Below, one piece after another: positions 1 through 8,989 of a stretch of 44,890 nucleotides of DNA. This DNA is from Bacteroidota bacterium. GTDB taxonomy: Bacteria > Bacteroidota > Bacteroidia > Chitinophagales > Saprospiraceae. Where the stretch lies: positions 5,586-50,475 of the forward strand of contig JAHEAR010000025.1 of NCBI GenBank assembly GCA_024642665.1, read 5' to 3'. The position numbers and the translations under genes are program-made. The notes below the pieces were generated by a model, which searched no databases, was not told where the DNA came from, and worked only from the letters and a program-made list of their open reading frames with translations. The stretch's first letter is position 1, and each line of letters starts with the position of its first letter.

Positions 1-30
1 ACCACTCACCACTCCATCACTCAATCACCA
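1..30. repeat. Short heptamer-periodic tract at the window edge
   Basis: The first 30 bases repeat roughly every 7 bases, starting with two exact copies of accactc and then degenerate copies. The tract continues off the window to the left. It resembles in style the long heptamer array at the other end of the window. It lies just downstream of the leftmost gene and overlaps its last codons. Confidence 0.4.
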
Positions 31-1867
31 ATGCTCGCCTTCCCACAATCATCTGATTCCGATCTCGCATCAACAGGGTATAATATCCGGAAGGCAACCC
101 TTTTAGGGATACGCGACTGCCGGTCACCGCTCGTAGGGTGCTCAAACCGGAAGTATTCACAAACTCGATTTTATCAACTGATCCGGCTTCGGACAATTCA
201 ATATAATCGGATGCCGGGTTTGGATAGATGACCGGCGAGTCTGTGATTATGTCCTGAACAGCCGTAATCATTTTGATGGCCTTGTTACCCTTTGAGAGGA
301 TCCATTTATCCTGATCAATGAGAATCTGGCTGATGGTGTTCATGCCGACATACATGGCAAATCGCTGGTGTTCATAGCTATGTTGAAATACAGTATCCGC
401 CACAATTCCAAAGCGATAGGCAGCAATGGGAACAGGCATTTCAAAATAAGAAACTGAGGGATCTGATTGCACCTGGTCTATCCAAAGAATGACAGAGTCC
501 TGTTGTTGTTCCCAGTTAACAGTGTACGAAGGGTATCCCTGTCCATAAAACCAATCAGCAAAAAATTCATCCAGATCGATTCCGGAAACAGCCTCCAGAT
601 GATTTTGAAAATCAGCCGTGCGTGCAAATGATGCATCATGATCCTGGAGATAGTTGCGACATGCCAGGAAAAATGAACTATCACCAACCACCCATCGCAA
701 CATATGGGCGAGATAAAAACCTTTATTGTAGGTAAGCCTTCCGTCAAAGATCACAGACAGGTCCGTGGTATCCGAAACATAGACGGAGCCTCCGGGCTGA
801 CTCGTGATCGAATTGATCTTGGCAGTTTTAAGGCCATTCCAATTGGTCGGTTGTAATGCCTCAACGGCCAGTCCGGCCAAGTACTCTGCCATACCTTCGC
901 TCATCCAAATATCTGTCCAGGATCCAAAGGTGACATTGTCGCCAAACCATTGATGAGCCATCTCATGGGCGATCACTGAAAAATTAAAAAACCCCATGAA
1001 ACTCATTGTTTGTACTTCAAGGGCACCACCGGCTGTATACTGGGCGTGTCCGTATTTTTCATCAGCAAATGGATACGCACCAAATCGACTTTCAAAAAAC
1101 TGCATGATGTCTGGTGTCGCTTTGATTTCTTCGGAAAGTGTTGTAACACTTTCAGGATACAGATAATGATATAGGGGTAGCATAGTTCCGTCCATGAGCA
1201 AGACAGAGTCCTCCACGATCGTATAATTGGAGATTGCTAACTCCAGCAGGTAGGTCGTGGCGATCGGATGACGATGTCGCCAGTGATGAATCCATTGATC
1301 GCCTGTTGTATCGATGCCCTCCGAGGTCCCATTGCCGGCAACATATTGATTCGGAGGTGTGGTGACATACAGATCAACTGAATCTATCTTATCTGTCAGG
1401 TCTCGTTTGCCGGGATACCAAAGTACATCCAGATTCAGATCGGTGCTGATCACCGGTACTCCTTCGTGAAACGCCTGTCGAAGTATCTCTTCAGCTTCGT
1501 ACGAAATGGTGAGCGTATCCTCTTCGCCGATTATCAGATTTTTATCCAGATCGATAATGATGAGATCATCGCTGCGTGAAAATGTAAGAGGTGTATTGCC
1601 TCTGCGAATAGATAGGATCGGAAGATTATCGTTGTAATCCACAACAAACCTGTCAAGTTGATCAATGAGGCTTGTAAAATAAAAAGTTACATCCCCTGCA
1701 ACTTGATTGATGGCCGGATCAATCGCAACATGCATTTCCTGATAATGAACATCTGTTTCTGCGGCGGCAAAATTTCGCATGATCGGAGGTGATTGGCTGA
1801 GTCCAACCATGGTGAAGGACAGGCAAGTGATGACCAATAAGCCGAACAAATATTTTTTAGCGATCAT
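17..1867 (-). CDS. Secreted M1-family metallopeptidase with T9SS sorting domain
   Basis: A 616-residue zinc metallopeptidase of the M1 (gluzincin) family, expected to cleave N-terminal residues from peptides outside the cell. Residues 1-25 form a signal peptide. An N-terminal beta domain precedes a GGALE motif, the counterpart of GAMEN. The zinc site HEMAH lies near residue 301 and is followed by the glutamate of SEGMAEY. The last 80 or so residues carry the YPNPASDYIEL motif and a short beta domain typical of type IX secretion cargo, so the protein is probably exported and anchored or released. It appears to be transcribed alone. The ATG at 1867 gives a complete signal peptide. Family assignment is firm; the natural substrate is unknown. 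Confidence 0.93.
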   Translation of the reverse strand: MIAKKYLFGLLVITCLSFTMVGLSQSPPIMRNFAAAETDVHYQEMHVAIDPAINQVAGDVTFYFTSLIDQLDRFVVDYNDNLPILSIRRGNTPLTFSRSDDLIIIDLDKNLIIGEEDTLTISYEAEEILRQAFHEGVPVISTDLNLDVLWYPGKRDLTDKIDSVDLYVTTPPNQYVAGNGTSEGIDTTGDQWIHHWRHRHPIATTYLLELAISNYTIVEDSVLLMDGTMLPLYHYLYPESVTTLSEEIKATPDIMQFFESRFGAYPFADEKYGHAQYTAGGALEVQTMSFMGFFNFSVIAHEMAHQWFGDNVTFGSWTDIWMSEGMAEYLAGLAVEALQPTNWNGLKTAKINSITSQPGGSVYVSDTTDLSVIFDGRLTYNKGFYLAHMLRWVVGDSSFFLACRNYLQDHDASFARTADFQNHLEAVSGIDLDEFFADWFYGQGYPSYTVNWEQQQDSVILWIDQVQSDPSVSYFEMPVPIAAYRFGIVADTVFQHSYEHQRFAMYVGMNTISQILIDQDKWILSKGNKAIKMITAVQDIITDSPVIYPNPASDYIELSEAGSVDKIEFVNTSGLSTLRAVTGSRVSLKGLPSGYYTLLMRDRNQMIVGRRALVIE

Positions 1868-1965
1868 GAGCGGATGTATTTTAATGTGCAGTTGATTTTA
1901 CACTCTAAAATAACATAATCTTGCCCCCGACCCCTAAAGGGGAGAACACTCTTATATTTCCACGC

Positions 1966-1992
1966 TTCTGCCTTCCCGCCCTTCTGCCTTTT
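1966..1992. repeat. Pyrimidine-rich heptamer-like tract between genes
   Basis: The sequence between the M1 peptidase and the MarC gene contains tgcctt/cgccctt units at about 7-base spacing. It is of the same type as the 44724-44849 array and overlaps the region of the MarC stop codon only marginally. Confidence 0.35.
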
Positions 1993-1993
1993 C

Positions 1994-2557
1994 CTAAAGA
2001 ATATTCGTCCGAAACATCTGTATCGCAATCGCCAGTAGAAGTATTCCAAAAATCTTCCTTAGTGCTTCAGTAGCCGATTTTGAAATCTTGCGTTCAAGGA
2101 ACGGGGTAGTTCTCAATACCAGAAAAATCACCAGTAGATTGACAACAATGCCGATGATAATTTCCCAGAGATGAAAGCTTGAACGCAGGGTTAAAATGGT
2201 CGTAAGCGTTCCGGCACCTGCAATGAGTGGAAAGGCTATCGGTACGATACTGCCCGAGCTCGGTTCGGTATCATCTGATTTGAAAAACCGGATACCAAGG
2301 ACCATTTCCAAACCAATGAAAAATATGATCAGTGAACCGGCGATCGCAAAGGAGCTTACCTCAATGCCAAAGACTTTGAGGATCGCTACCCCAAAGAAGA
2401 GAAAAGCGACCATCAGAAGGCCTGCAGTCAAAGTAGCCGTGGTTGGCTGAATTGTCACACCGCGTTTTTTTAAATCCAAAATAATTGGAAGCGAACCAAT
2501 GATATCAATCACGGAAAACAGAATCATGGTTACCGATAAAATACCTGTCAAAGCCAT
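1994..2557 (-). CDS. MarC-family integral membrane protein
   Basis: A 187-residue hydrophobic protein with about six predicted membrane segments, matching the MarC family (UPF0056) in length and layout. The N-terminal segment ends in DIIGSLPIILDLKKRG, a hallmark of the family, and a second half repeats the pattern around AFPLIAGAGTLTTI. MarC proteins sit in the inner membrane and their transport role is not established; the old link to multiple antibiotic resistance was withdrawn. It is divergent from the Lrp gene, with 125 bases between start codons. The assignment is confident, the function is not. Confidence 0.9.
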   Translation of the reverse strand: MALTGILSVTMILFSVIDIIGSLPIILDLKKRGVTIQPTTATLTAGLLMVAFLFFGVAILKVFGIEVSSFAIAGSLIIFFIGLEMVLGIRFFKSDDTEPSSGSIVPIAFPLIAGAGTLTTILTLRSSFHLWEIIIGIVVNLLVIFLVLRTTPFLERKISKSATEALRKIFGILLLAIAIQMFRTNIL

Positions 2558-2682
2558 TGTTGAATTGTTTAATTTGTCTCAATATTAACGCATATTGAGT
2601 TGAATGTGTTTGTATATTGTATATTTACTGTCAATTATATTCAAAATACCCGTTTTAGGGAAAATATATAAAAATATGGGGC

Positions 2683-3192
2683 ATGGAATGGACACTGGAA
2701 AATCAAATTGACAGCACGGATATCAGGATTATCAATGCGCTGATGGAAGATGGTCGAATCGCCTATTCCGCGCTGGCCGATGAAATTGGTTCTTCGAACA
2801 CCCTGGTGCATCAGCGGGTGAAAAAGCTGAAAGATCAGGGGGTCTTAAAAAAGCCGGTTTTCCTGGTGTCCCCGGAGCATGCCGGCTACGACACAACAGC
2901 GATTGTCTTAATTATCGTTAAAGAGGCAAGCCAGATTTCTGAAGTAATAACAGCACTGAAAGGAATTTCTGAGGTGGTGAACTGTATGAGTATTATGGGG
3001 CGCTATGACCTGATGGTCCGGATTTATGCAATCAATAACCGGCATTTGCAGGACATTGTCCATGACAAACTGCAGGCGATCCCGGGGGTTGAGGGCACAA
3101 ATACCATGGTGGCTTTCGAAGTTTCGTTTGAGCGCCAGATCAGAATTCCGGACGCAGACACGATTTCTGCTTACCGTTCCTATAAGAAATGA
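2683..3192 (+). CDS. Lrp/AsnC-family transcriptional regulator
   Basis: A 169-residue DNA-binding regulator. Residues about 10-60 form an AsnC-type winged helix-turn-helix (IINALMEDGRIAYSALADEI, then SNTLVHQRVKKLKDQG). Residues about 75-155 form the RAM/AsnC ligand-binding domain, with the expected GRYDLMVRIYA strand. Such proteins assemble into octameric or larger discs and respond to amino acids. The ATG at 2683 places the helix-turn-helix at the usual position. The effector and targets cannot be read from the sequence; the divergent MarC gene is a possible target by position only. Confidence 0.92.
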   Translation: MEWTLENQIDSTDIRIINALMEDGRIAYSALADEIGSSNTLVHQRVKKLKDQGVLKKPVFLVSPEHAGYDTTAIVLIIVKEASQISEVITALKGISEVVNCMSIMGRYDLMVRIYAINNRHLQDIVHDKLQAIPGVEGTNTMVAFEVSFERQIRIPDADTISAYRSYKK

Positions 3193-3314
3193 AAGGGAGT
3201 GTATCAGGCTAATGAATAATTGAGCTGAATTGCCCTAAAAACATCATTTTTTTCAATTTTGAACACAATATTGAATAATCCTGCTCTGTTATTAGGGGGT
3301 ATAAAATATTGAGT

Positions 3315-3551
3315 ATGAAGGAAGAATTTACCCAACTACAATTGACAAGGCTGATTTATGGAGAGACCACAAAAGCAGAATATGATCTGCTGAATGAGCT
3401 GGCCGCTTCCGTTCCTCAGATCGCAAATACCTTAGAAACCCTTCAAAAGGGCAAAGAGGCCTTAGGAAATGCTCGCTTTTCACCTTCTGAAAGGGTGATC
3501 AATGCGATTCTGGGGTACAGCGCCTCATCCGCGCCGGTATCTGCCAGTTAA
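3315..3551 (+). CDS. Small anti-sigma-like helical protein
   Basis: A protein of 78 residues from the ATG at 3315; an in-frame TTG two codons upstream is less likely. It is highly charged and helical, with LTRLIYGETTKAEYDLLNEL near the N terminus and a C-terminal SPSERVINAILGY segment. This pattern resembles the short helical domain at the N terminus of Bacteroidota anti-sigma factors, but there is no membrane segment or zinc motif. I know similar small proteins in this phylum only as uncharacterised. It is followed at once by a strong terminator, so it is the end of its transcript. The function is unknown. Confidence 0.7.
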   Translation: MKEEFTQLQLTRLIYGETTKAEYDLLNELAASVPQIANTLETLQKGKEALGNARFSPSERVINAILGYSASSAPVSAS

Positions 3552-3576
3552 ATCTGACCAAACCTTGATCAAAAAG

Positions 3577-3609
3577 AAAAAGGCTCCGGGATACCGGAGC
3601 CTTTTTTTT
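3577..3609 (+). terminator. Rho-independent terminator upstream of recA
   Basis: The 8-bp GC-rich stem GGCTCCGG / CCGGAGCC (3582-3589 and 3594-3601) has a 4-base loop and is followed by eight T. An A-run on the left makes the hairpin usable from either side. It separates the small helical protein from recA. Confidence 0.93.
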
Positions 3610-3687
3610 ATGTACTTCAGGTTCATTATAGGATAAAAAAATATTAAATTATTTTGTAATGACGAGAAATTAGTCATAAAATGTCTG

Positions 3688-3695
3688 TATATTTG
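3688..3695 (+). promoter_or_regulatory. Putative recA -7 promoter element
   Basis: TATATTTG matches the Bacteroidota TAnnTTTG -7 consensus and lies 50 bases before the recA ATG. No convincing TTTG -33 element stands at the usual distance, so the call rests on the -7 box alone. Confidence 0.45.
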
Positions 3696-3745
3696 CCTAA
3701 GCCTTTCGGCCTAACCGATTATTTTATCATCAAAATTCAATTAAA

Positions 3746-4804
3746 ATGTCATCAGAAAAGGAACGCGAGTCACGGCTAAAAGCCCTCCAACTCACTGTAG
3801 ATCGCCTCGAAAAAGCGTATGGTAAAGGAACGATCATGAAACTTGGCGATAAGCAAGTCGTAGAAGTAGATGTTATTCCTTCAGGTTCTGTCTCGCTGGA
3901 TATGGCCATCGGTATAGGTGGTTTTCCAAGAGGTCGAGTGGTAGAAATATATGGCCCTGAATCATCGGGAAAAACCACACTGGCCATTCACGCCATCGCT
4001 GAATGCCAGAAACAAGGTGGTTTGGCTGCTTTTATTGATGCAGAACATGCTTTTGATCGATTTTATGCGGAAAAATTAGGCGTTGACTGCGAAAATCTGT
4101 TGATCTCACAACCGGATAATGGCGAACAGGCACTGGAGATTGCCGAAAATCTTATCCGTTCCGGTGCTATCGATATTATTGTGATCGATTCTGTAGCTGC
4201 TCTTGTCCCAAAAGCAGAGATTGAAGGCGAAATGGGAGATTCTAAAATGGGTCTTCAGGCCAGATTGATGTCACAAGCGATGCGGAAACTCACCGGTACC
4301 ATCGGACGAACAGGTTGCTGCTGCATTTTCATAAACCAGCTCCGTGAAAAAATCGGGGTTATGTTTGGCAATCCGGAAACAACCACCGGAGGAAATGCAT
4401 TGAAGTTCTATGCCTCTTTACGTCTGGACATCCGGCGAAACGGCGCTTCATTAAAAGACCGCGATGGCAATATGGTTGGTAATCATGTCAAAGTGAAAGT
4501 GGTAAAGAATAAACTGGCACCACCATTCCGTGTAGCAGAGTTCGATATTATGTTTGGTGAAGGAATTTCCAAAGTAGGGGAGATCGTAGACCTTGGCGCT
4601 GATGCGGACATCATTCAAAAGAGCGGTGCCTGGTATAGCTATGAAGGAACAAAGATCGCACAGGGAAGAGATGCAGCAAAACAATTTCTGCTCGACAATC
4701 CTGAGCTGGCCTACGAAATAGAACAAAAAATCAAGAGTAAATATTCTGTTCCTCGATTTGAAGGTTCTGAAGAAGAACACGAAGTGGAGGCAATAGAAAA
4801 TTAA
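3746..4804 (+). CDS. recA: Recombinase RecA
   Basis: The 352-residue bacterial recombinase that forms filaments on single-stranded DNA, drives strand exchange with ATP, and triggers LexA-type self-cleavage where present. The Walker A motif GPESSGKTT begins at residue 70. A Walker B-like [12 protein letters not shown] follows, then the L1/L2 DNA-binding loops, including [16 protein letters not shown] and [13 protein letters not shown]. The C-terminal tail is acidic, as usual. Length and domain order are normal. It is a single-gene unit, flanked by terminators on both sides. The three consecutive cysteines before IFINQLR are mildly unusual. The start is set by the ATG 58 bases after the -7 box. 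Confidence 0.99.
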   Translation: MSSEKERESRLKALQLTVDRLEKAYGKGTIMKLGDKQVVEVDVIPSGSVSLDMAIGIGGFPRGRVVEIYGPESSGKTTLAIHAIAECQKQGGLAAFIDAEHAFDRFYAEKLGVDCENLLISQPDNGEQALEIAENLIRSGAIDIIVIDSVAALVPKAEIEGEMGDSKMGLQARLMSQAMRKLTGTIGRTGCCCIFINQLREKIGVMFGNPETTTGGNALKFYASLRLDIRRNGASLKDRDGNMVGNHVKVKVVKNKLAPPFRVAEFDIMFGEGISKVGEIVDLGADADIIQKSGAWYSYEGTKIAQGRDAAKQFLLDNPELAYEIEQKIKSKYSVPRFEGSEEEHEVEAIEN

Positions 4805-4836
4805 GATAGTCATCATTTGAGATTTTGAGACCTTAA

Positions 4837-4870
4837 CAGGGAAGCAGTACATCGCTTCCCTGTTTTTTTT
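4837..4870 (+). terminator. recA terminator
   Basis: A perfect 9-bp stem, CAGGGAAGC / GCTTCCCTG, with an 8-base loop is followed by eight T, 32 bases after the recA stop codon. Confidence 0.95.
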
Positions 4871-4980
4871 GCGCCCCATCGTCCTTAACAATATTCTACC
4901 CGGACAATTCGTAGTACACATGGAATACCATCCAGAGGAGTATCTTTATCGGATGCAATAAAGCACGAAATTATTTTTGA

Positions 4981-7566
4981 ATGAATAAGTCATCTTATAT
5001 TTTCCTTTTGGCCGTCGTAGCGGCTTTTTTTATTTCCTGCACATCAGCCAAACCGGCGCAAAAAGCAGAGGCTACTGATCCGGCTGATGTGCAATATGTC
5101 ACATTGGATACCATGGTGGTTATGCCGGATGAGGAAGTCATTGCATATGATACGCCATTGACGTATCAGGGAACTGTGACAAGAGATTGGGATCTTTTAC
5201 ATACCAAACTTGATTTGTCTTTTGATTGGAAAAATGAAAAGGTGATCGGTAGCGCCACGCTGACATTGACACCCGTTTTTTATAAGCAGTCATCACTTGT
5301 GCTGGATGCTGTTAATTTTGAGATTAAGCGGATGACCATTAATGGAAAGTTAACTTCAGCATTTGAAAATACAGATCGGCAGTTGATGATTTCGCTGGAG
5401 AAGGATTACAAAAAAGATGACGAATTAATCGTGGAGATTGATTATGAAGTCCAACCGAGAGCAACTCCTTTAGTCGCAGGAGGTGCGATTACAAGTAACA
5501 AGGGATTGTTTTTTATTGATCCACAAGACACTATTCCAAACAGACCACAACAGATCTGGACGCAGGGCGAAACACAATACAATAGCCAGTGGTTTCCTAC
5601 CCTGGATAGTCCCAATGAACGTGGAACACAGGAAATCATTTTGACCGTGAGTGATACGATGATGACCTTATCTAATGGTTTACTCATCTCCTCGACTCCT
5701 TTGGCTGGCGGGATGCGCCGGGATCACTGGAAGCTCGACCTTCCACATGCCCCCTATCTGACGATGATTGCTGTAGGTCAATGGGATAAAGTGACGGATT
5801 ATTGGAGAGGCAGGACCGTAGATTATTATGTCGATCTTGGTTTTGGACCTTCTGCCCGAAAAATTTTCCAACATACCCCGGAAATGCTTGAATTTTTTTC
5901 AACACGCCTTGGCTATGATTTTGTTTGGCCAAAGTATGCACAGATTATTGTTAAAGATTTTGTGACCGGTGCTATGGAAAATTCTTCGGCCGTGGTGTTT
6001 GGAGATTTCATTCAGTTTAACAGCGATGATATTATTGATGAAGGAGTCAATGATTATATCGTATCCCATGAATTGTTTCATCAATGGTTTGGTGATTTAG
6101 TGACCTGCGAATCATGGTCCAATGTAACCCTTAACGAAGGCTTTGCCAATTATGGGGAGTATCTGTGGACGGAATATAAGTTTGGTCGCGAACAGGCTGA
6201 CCTCACAAGAATGAATGAGCTCAGTGGCTATTATAATCAGGCTGAAAACGGAGCACATCCCCTGATTAATTTTTATTACGCTGATCAACAGGACATGTTT
6301 GATGCGCACAGTTACAACAAAGGCGGATTGGTACTGCACATGCTGAGAGACCTAGTGGGAGATGATGCTTTTTTCGCTTCCCTTCAGGAATACCTCAAAC
6401 GAAATTCCTATAGTGCTGTAGAAGTTGCGGATCTCCGACTGGCTTTTGAAAGGATCACCGGGCAAGACCTCCAATGGTTTTTTGACCAGTGGTATTTTGG
6501 CATAGGTCATCCTATATTAAATATTACGCACACCTATGATGAGGAAAACCATCAATTGCAGATTAGTATAGAACAGACTCAGAGGGACCAGGGATTTACC
6601 GAAAAATTTATACTGCCTGTTGAAATTGCGATTATTGATGAAAACGGAAAAATAACGTACAAGCAGATAAGACTCGATCAGGAATCACAGCGTTTTAATT
6701 TTGAACTTGATGCGGAACCTTCAGCGGTCGTAATCGATCCGCGCGATATCCTGCTCGCTGTGGTTCATCATGATATGCCGGAATCAGAATATCCGGTAAG
6801 AACCCTGGCTCCTATTGCTATCAATCACCGACTTTCTGCTTTCCGGATGATGGACGAAGTAGAACCGGCGATCATCGATCAATTGTTATTGGACTCTTCC
6901 TACACCATGCGGTTGTTGGCGATCTACCATTTGATAGAACAAGGCGATGTGGATAAAATATATGCTATTGCAAAAAATGAAAAAAATCCGGAAGTACAAT
7001 ATTATATTTTAGAATCCTTAAGCGAATCAGATCCCCAAAAAGCAAAAGACATCGCGGTCCGTTTGCTTGAACGAACCGATAAGGTGCCAATTATTTATGC
7101 CAGTTTGTTAGCGGTTGCAGAAGTGGATATAGATGAGGCAATGCATTGGGTGACCCATTTTGAAGGCAGTGAATCAGAGGCCCTGTATGTGGCTCGCGCT
7201 TCCATTGCAGCAAGAAAAGAAGATTCCATTACCCTGGATTATTTTTTTACAGATAAGGCTGCGAAATTAACGGATGATTATCTTGAAGAGTATATTGCTT
7301 CCATCGCCTTGTTTTTGTCGTCGCAACCTGCCGCTGTGCAGCAATCCGGCCTGAATAAAATTGATTCTCCCTTTTTTCTCAATACCAAAGATCCTGAATA
7401 CAGAAGATTTTTCCTCATCACAGGATTACTCAGACAATATTCTCTGGAAGAAGATGTCATCTACCAGGATGCAATCCTGCAAACTATCAATAGTTTGTAC
7501 CAAAAAGAAACAAGTGAATACCTCAAAAGTATTCTCAAGGATGGGTTAGGAGACTTGTTGGATTAA
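4981..7566 (+). CDS. M1-family aminopeptidase lipoprotein
   Basis: An 861-residue zinc aminopeptidase. Residues 1-20 are a lipoprotein signal ending in the lipobox FISC, so it is probably anchored to a membrane facing the periplasm or surface. The M1 core carries GAMEN at residues 330-334, HELFH at 363-367 and the third zinc ligand in NEG at residue 386, exactly the family spacing. After about residue 620, a helical, HEAT-like C-terminal region replaces the classical ERAP-like domain. It likely trims peptides released by other proteases. The window's other M1 enzyme is secreted through T9SS, so the two act at different places. It is monocistronic by spacing. Confidence 0.95.
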   Translation: MNKSSYIFLLAVVAAFFISCTSAKPAQKAEATDPADVQYVTLDTMVVMPDEEVIAYDTPLTYQGTVTRDWDLLHTKLDLSFDWKNEKVIGSATLTLTPVFYKQSSLVLDAVNFEIKRMTINGKLTSAFENTDRQLMISLEKDYKKDDELIVEIDYEVQPRATPLVAGGAITSNKGLFFIDPQDTIPNRPQQIWTQGETQYNSQWFPTLDSPNERGTQEIILTVSDTMMTLSNGLLISSTPLAGGMRRDHWKLDLPHAPYLTMIAVGQWDKVTDYWRGRTVDYYVDLGFGPSARKIFQHTPEMLEFFSTRLGYDFVWPKYAQIIVKDFVTGAMENSSAVVFGDFIQFNSDDIIDEGVNDYIVSHELFHQWFGDLVTCESWSNVTLNEGFANYGEYLWTEYKFGREQADLTRMNELSGYYNQAENGAHPLINFYYADQQDMFDAHSYNKGGLVLHMLRDLVGDDAFFASLQEYLKRNSYSAVEVADLRLAFERITGQDLQWFFDQWYFGIGHPILNITHTYDEENHQLQISIEQTQRDQGFTEKFILPVEIAIIDENGKITYKQIRLDQESQRFNFELDAEPSAVVIDPRDILLAVVHHDMPESEYPVRTLAPIAINHRLSAFRMMDEVEPAIIDQLLLDSSYTMRLLAIYHLIEQGDVDKIYAIAKNEKNPEVQYYILESLSESDPQKAKDIAVRLLERTDKVPIIYASLLAVAEVDIDEAMHWVTHFEGSESEALYVARASIAARKEDSITLDYFFTDKAAKLTDDYLEEYIASIALFLSSQPAAVQQSGLNKIDSPFFLNTKDPEYRRFFLITGLLRQYSLEEDVIYQDAILQTINSLYQKETSEYLKSILKDGLGDLLD

Positions 7567-7577
7567 AGCTGTTAATC

Positions 7578-7694
7578 CTATTCGAAATAATCGTTGAACG
7601 AAGCAAGTATTTTATTCAATTCTTCTACGACATCATTGCGAATAATCGTTTCTGAAGATTGAAGAAAATCTCCGACCCGGACTACGTTACTCAT
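7578..7694 (-). CDS. Possible 38-residue ORF behind the split lipoprotein
   Basis: The ATG directly follows, in the same frame, the TAA that ends the lipoprotein reading frame, so both would be on one transcript. The product begins MSNVVRVGDFLQSSETIIRN and is charged and probably helical. No family is recognised. The tight junction is in its favour; the short length and lack of a known family weigh against it. It might instead be the end of a longer protein interrupted by the TAA. Confidence 0.35.
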   Translation of the reverse strand: MSNVVRVGDFLQSSETIIRNDVVEELNKILASFNDYFE

Positions 7695-8050
7695 TTAATT
7701 ACCAACCTGCGTTTTAGCATCCCCGTCTAATTCAGATGATTTATAGGCTTGCTTAAAACTGCTTGACAAATTATTGTATAAGATTTGGTAGTTTTCTCCT
7801 GTAGCGGTAACGTCTATTTCACCTAAAGCGGCGCTAATATCCTTTATGCCGAGTTTAGTTAGTTCATCCGCCTCCCACTTTGATCCATTGTTTAATTTGA
7901 CAGGGATCAGATTTATCTGTGAAGCCACAGATTTTTTACTATTGAATTCTCGGTATTGGTTTCTTCTTTTGATTCAGATCCCCCTTTGCAGGCTGAAAAA
8001 AGGCAAACGAGACAAAGACAAAACAGGATTGAAAATGTGAATTTCTGCAT
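7695..8050 (-). pseudogene. Small lipoprotein gene split by a frameshift
   Basis: The reading frame from the ATG at 8050 starts with a clear lipoprotein signal (MQKFTFSILFCLCLVCLFSAC) and an acidic linker rich in Glu and Asn, but stops at 7913. The frame one base over continues smoothly from the same point to a TAA at 7695, with a soluble helical domain (IKDISAALGEIDVTATGENY and onward). The join lies in a run of six A on the coding strand (7932-7937); one extra A would give a single protein of about 118 residues. This is a sequencing error, a true frameshift mutation, or slippage-controlled expression. No function is recognised. Confidence 0.7.
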
Positions 8051-8236
8051 GCGTATTTGGACTCGTGAAAAATGAGCAGCAAGTATAGTGTAACTAGAAT
8101 TCCAAATCAATATAGCAAGGAAGAGCATTAGTTCAGCCAATTCCTCCCGGGAAGATGGTCAATACAATATTGAGCCAATTCCCTGAAGTTTAAGTTTCGG
8201 ATAGGCTGTACGAATCAGCCTGGAAACCATGGGCGT

Positions 8237-8947
8237 TTAGTTTAGCAACTCTTTTTCCATTTTCATAGCCTTTGGAAATAACAGGTTGTTTTCCAGATGA
8301 ATGTGGAGATGGAGGTCCTGTTCAAATTCCTTGAGCATGGCAAAGGCCACTCGATAGGTAGTACATCCATCTGCAGGTACTTCATAATTGTTCGACAGTT
8401 CGGCGATCATGGCGAATCGATCCCCTTCCATTTCATGTTCCTGCATCATCGTTTCAATCGGTCCAAATACCATCCCCGGTCTGAAAGACTCCTTATTTGC
8501 AAAAGCTAATTTTTTAATACGTGGAAAAAGGATCAACTCTTCCTTCTTCATGTGCTGTGCCAGGTCTGCCGCAGAATGTGAAAAAGTCTCAAATATCGCA
8601 TGAAGTTCAGGATGTCTTTCCCCATGCACCTTGCAGAGTTTATTCAGAAATTGCAGGATTACGGGAGTTTTTTCTTCCACATACCGATGATGCTTTTCCT
8701 CAATTTGGTCAATCAGTTTATCCACAGACCAGGTCTTATAATCTGTTCCTTCTTCCGTCGCATTGGATTGAAGTTTTTTTATATCCTGCATGACCTCTTC
8801 GACATGAATGTTCTTTTTTTCACAAGCCACAGCAACAGGCGTATTGCCTTTACAGCAGAAGTCAATTCCATGTTTTTCAAAAACGGCGGCAGTCCTGAAA
8901 TCATCAGCCACTACTTCACCCACTGTATTTTGATAAGTATTATCCAT
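8237..8947 (-). CDS. ric: Iron-sulfur cluster repair di-iron protein (Ric/ScdA/YtfE family)
   Basis: A 236-residue cytoplasmic protein of the RIC family, which repairs iron-sulfur clusters damaged by nitric oxide or oxidants. The N-terminal ScdA_N domain holds the vicinal cysteines in GIDFCCKG (Cys31-Cys32). The rest is a hemerythrin-like four-helix bundle with the di-iron ligands spread over EKHHRYV, KVHGERH, QHMKKEE, QEHEMEGD and HIHLENNLLFP. Length and order fit the family. It is monocistronic, and its promoter overlaps a long inverted repeat, which implies control by a stress-sensing repressor. Nitrosative stress is the most likely signal, by family knowledge. Confidence 0.95.
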   Translation of the reverse strand: MDNTYQNTVGEVVADDFRTAAVFEKHGIDFCCKGNTPVAVACEKKNIHVEEVMQDIKKLQSNATEEGTDYKTWSVDKLIDQIEEKHHRYVEEKTPVILQFLNKLCKVHGERHPELHAIFETFSHSAADLAQHMKKEELILFPRIKKLAFANKESFRPGMVFGPIETMMQEHEMEGDRFAMIAELSNNYEVPADGCTTYRVAFAMLKEFEQDLHLHIHLENNLLFPKAMKMEKELLN

Positions 8948-8969
8948 CGTTTATAAAGTTTATTTGATG

Positions 8970-8977
8970 CAAAGATA
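8970..8977 (-). promoter_or_regulatory. ric -7 promoter element
   Basis: On the minus strand this reads TATCTTTG, a perfect TAnnTTTG box, 23 bases upstream of the ric start codon. The operator occupies the place where the -33 element would be. Confidence 0.65.
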
Positions 8978-8989
8978 AGGTGTTTTTGA

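Noticed and set aside
1864-2049. Minus-strand ORF at the 3-prime end of the MarC gene
   Set aside because: It overlaps the MarC gene in another frame, runs through a low-complexity tract and has no family features.
2594-2627. ATTG ... TATATTTA as a promoter for the Lrp gene
   Set aside because: Only a partial match to TAnnTTTG in a very AT-rich region, so it was not listed as a feature.
7560-7578. Hairpin GGATTAA-loop-TTAATCC between the M1 lipoprotein gene and the split lipoprotein
   Set aside because: The stem is AT-rich, only 7 bp, overlaps the stop codon and has no T-run, so it is not a convincing terminator.
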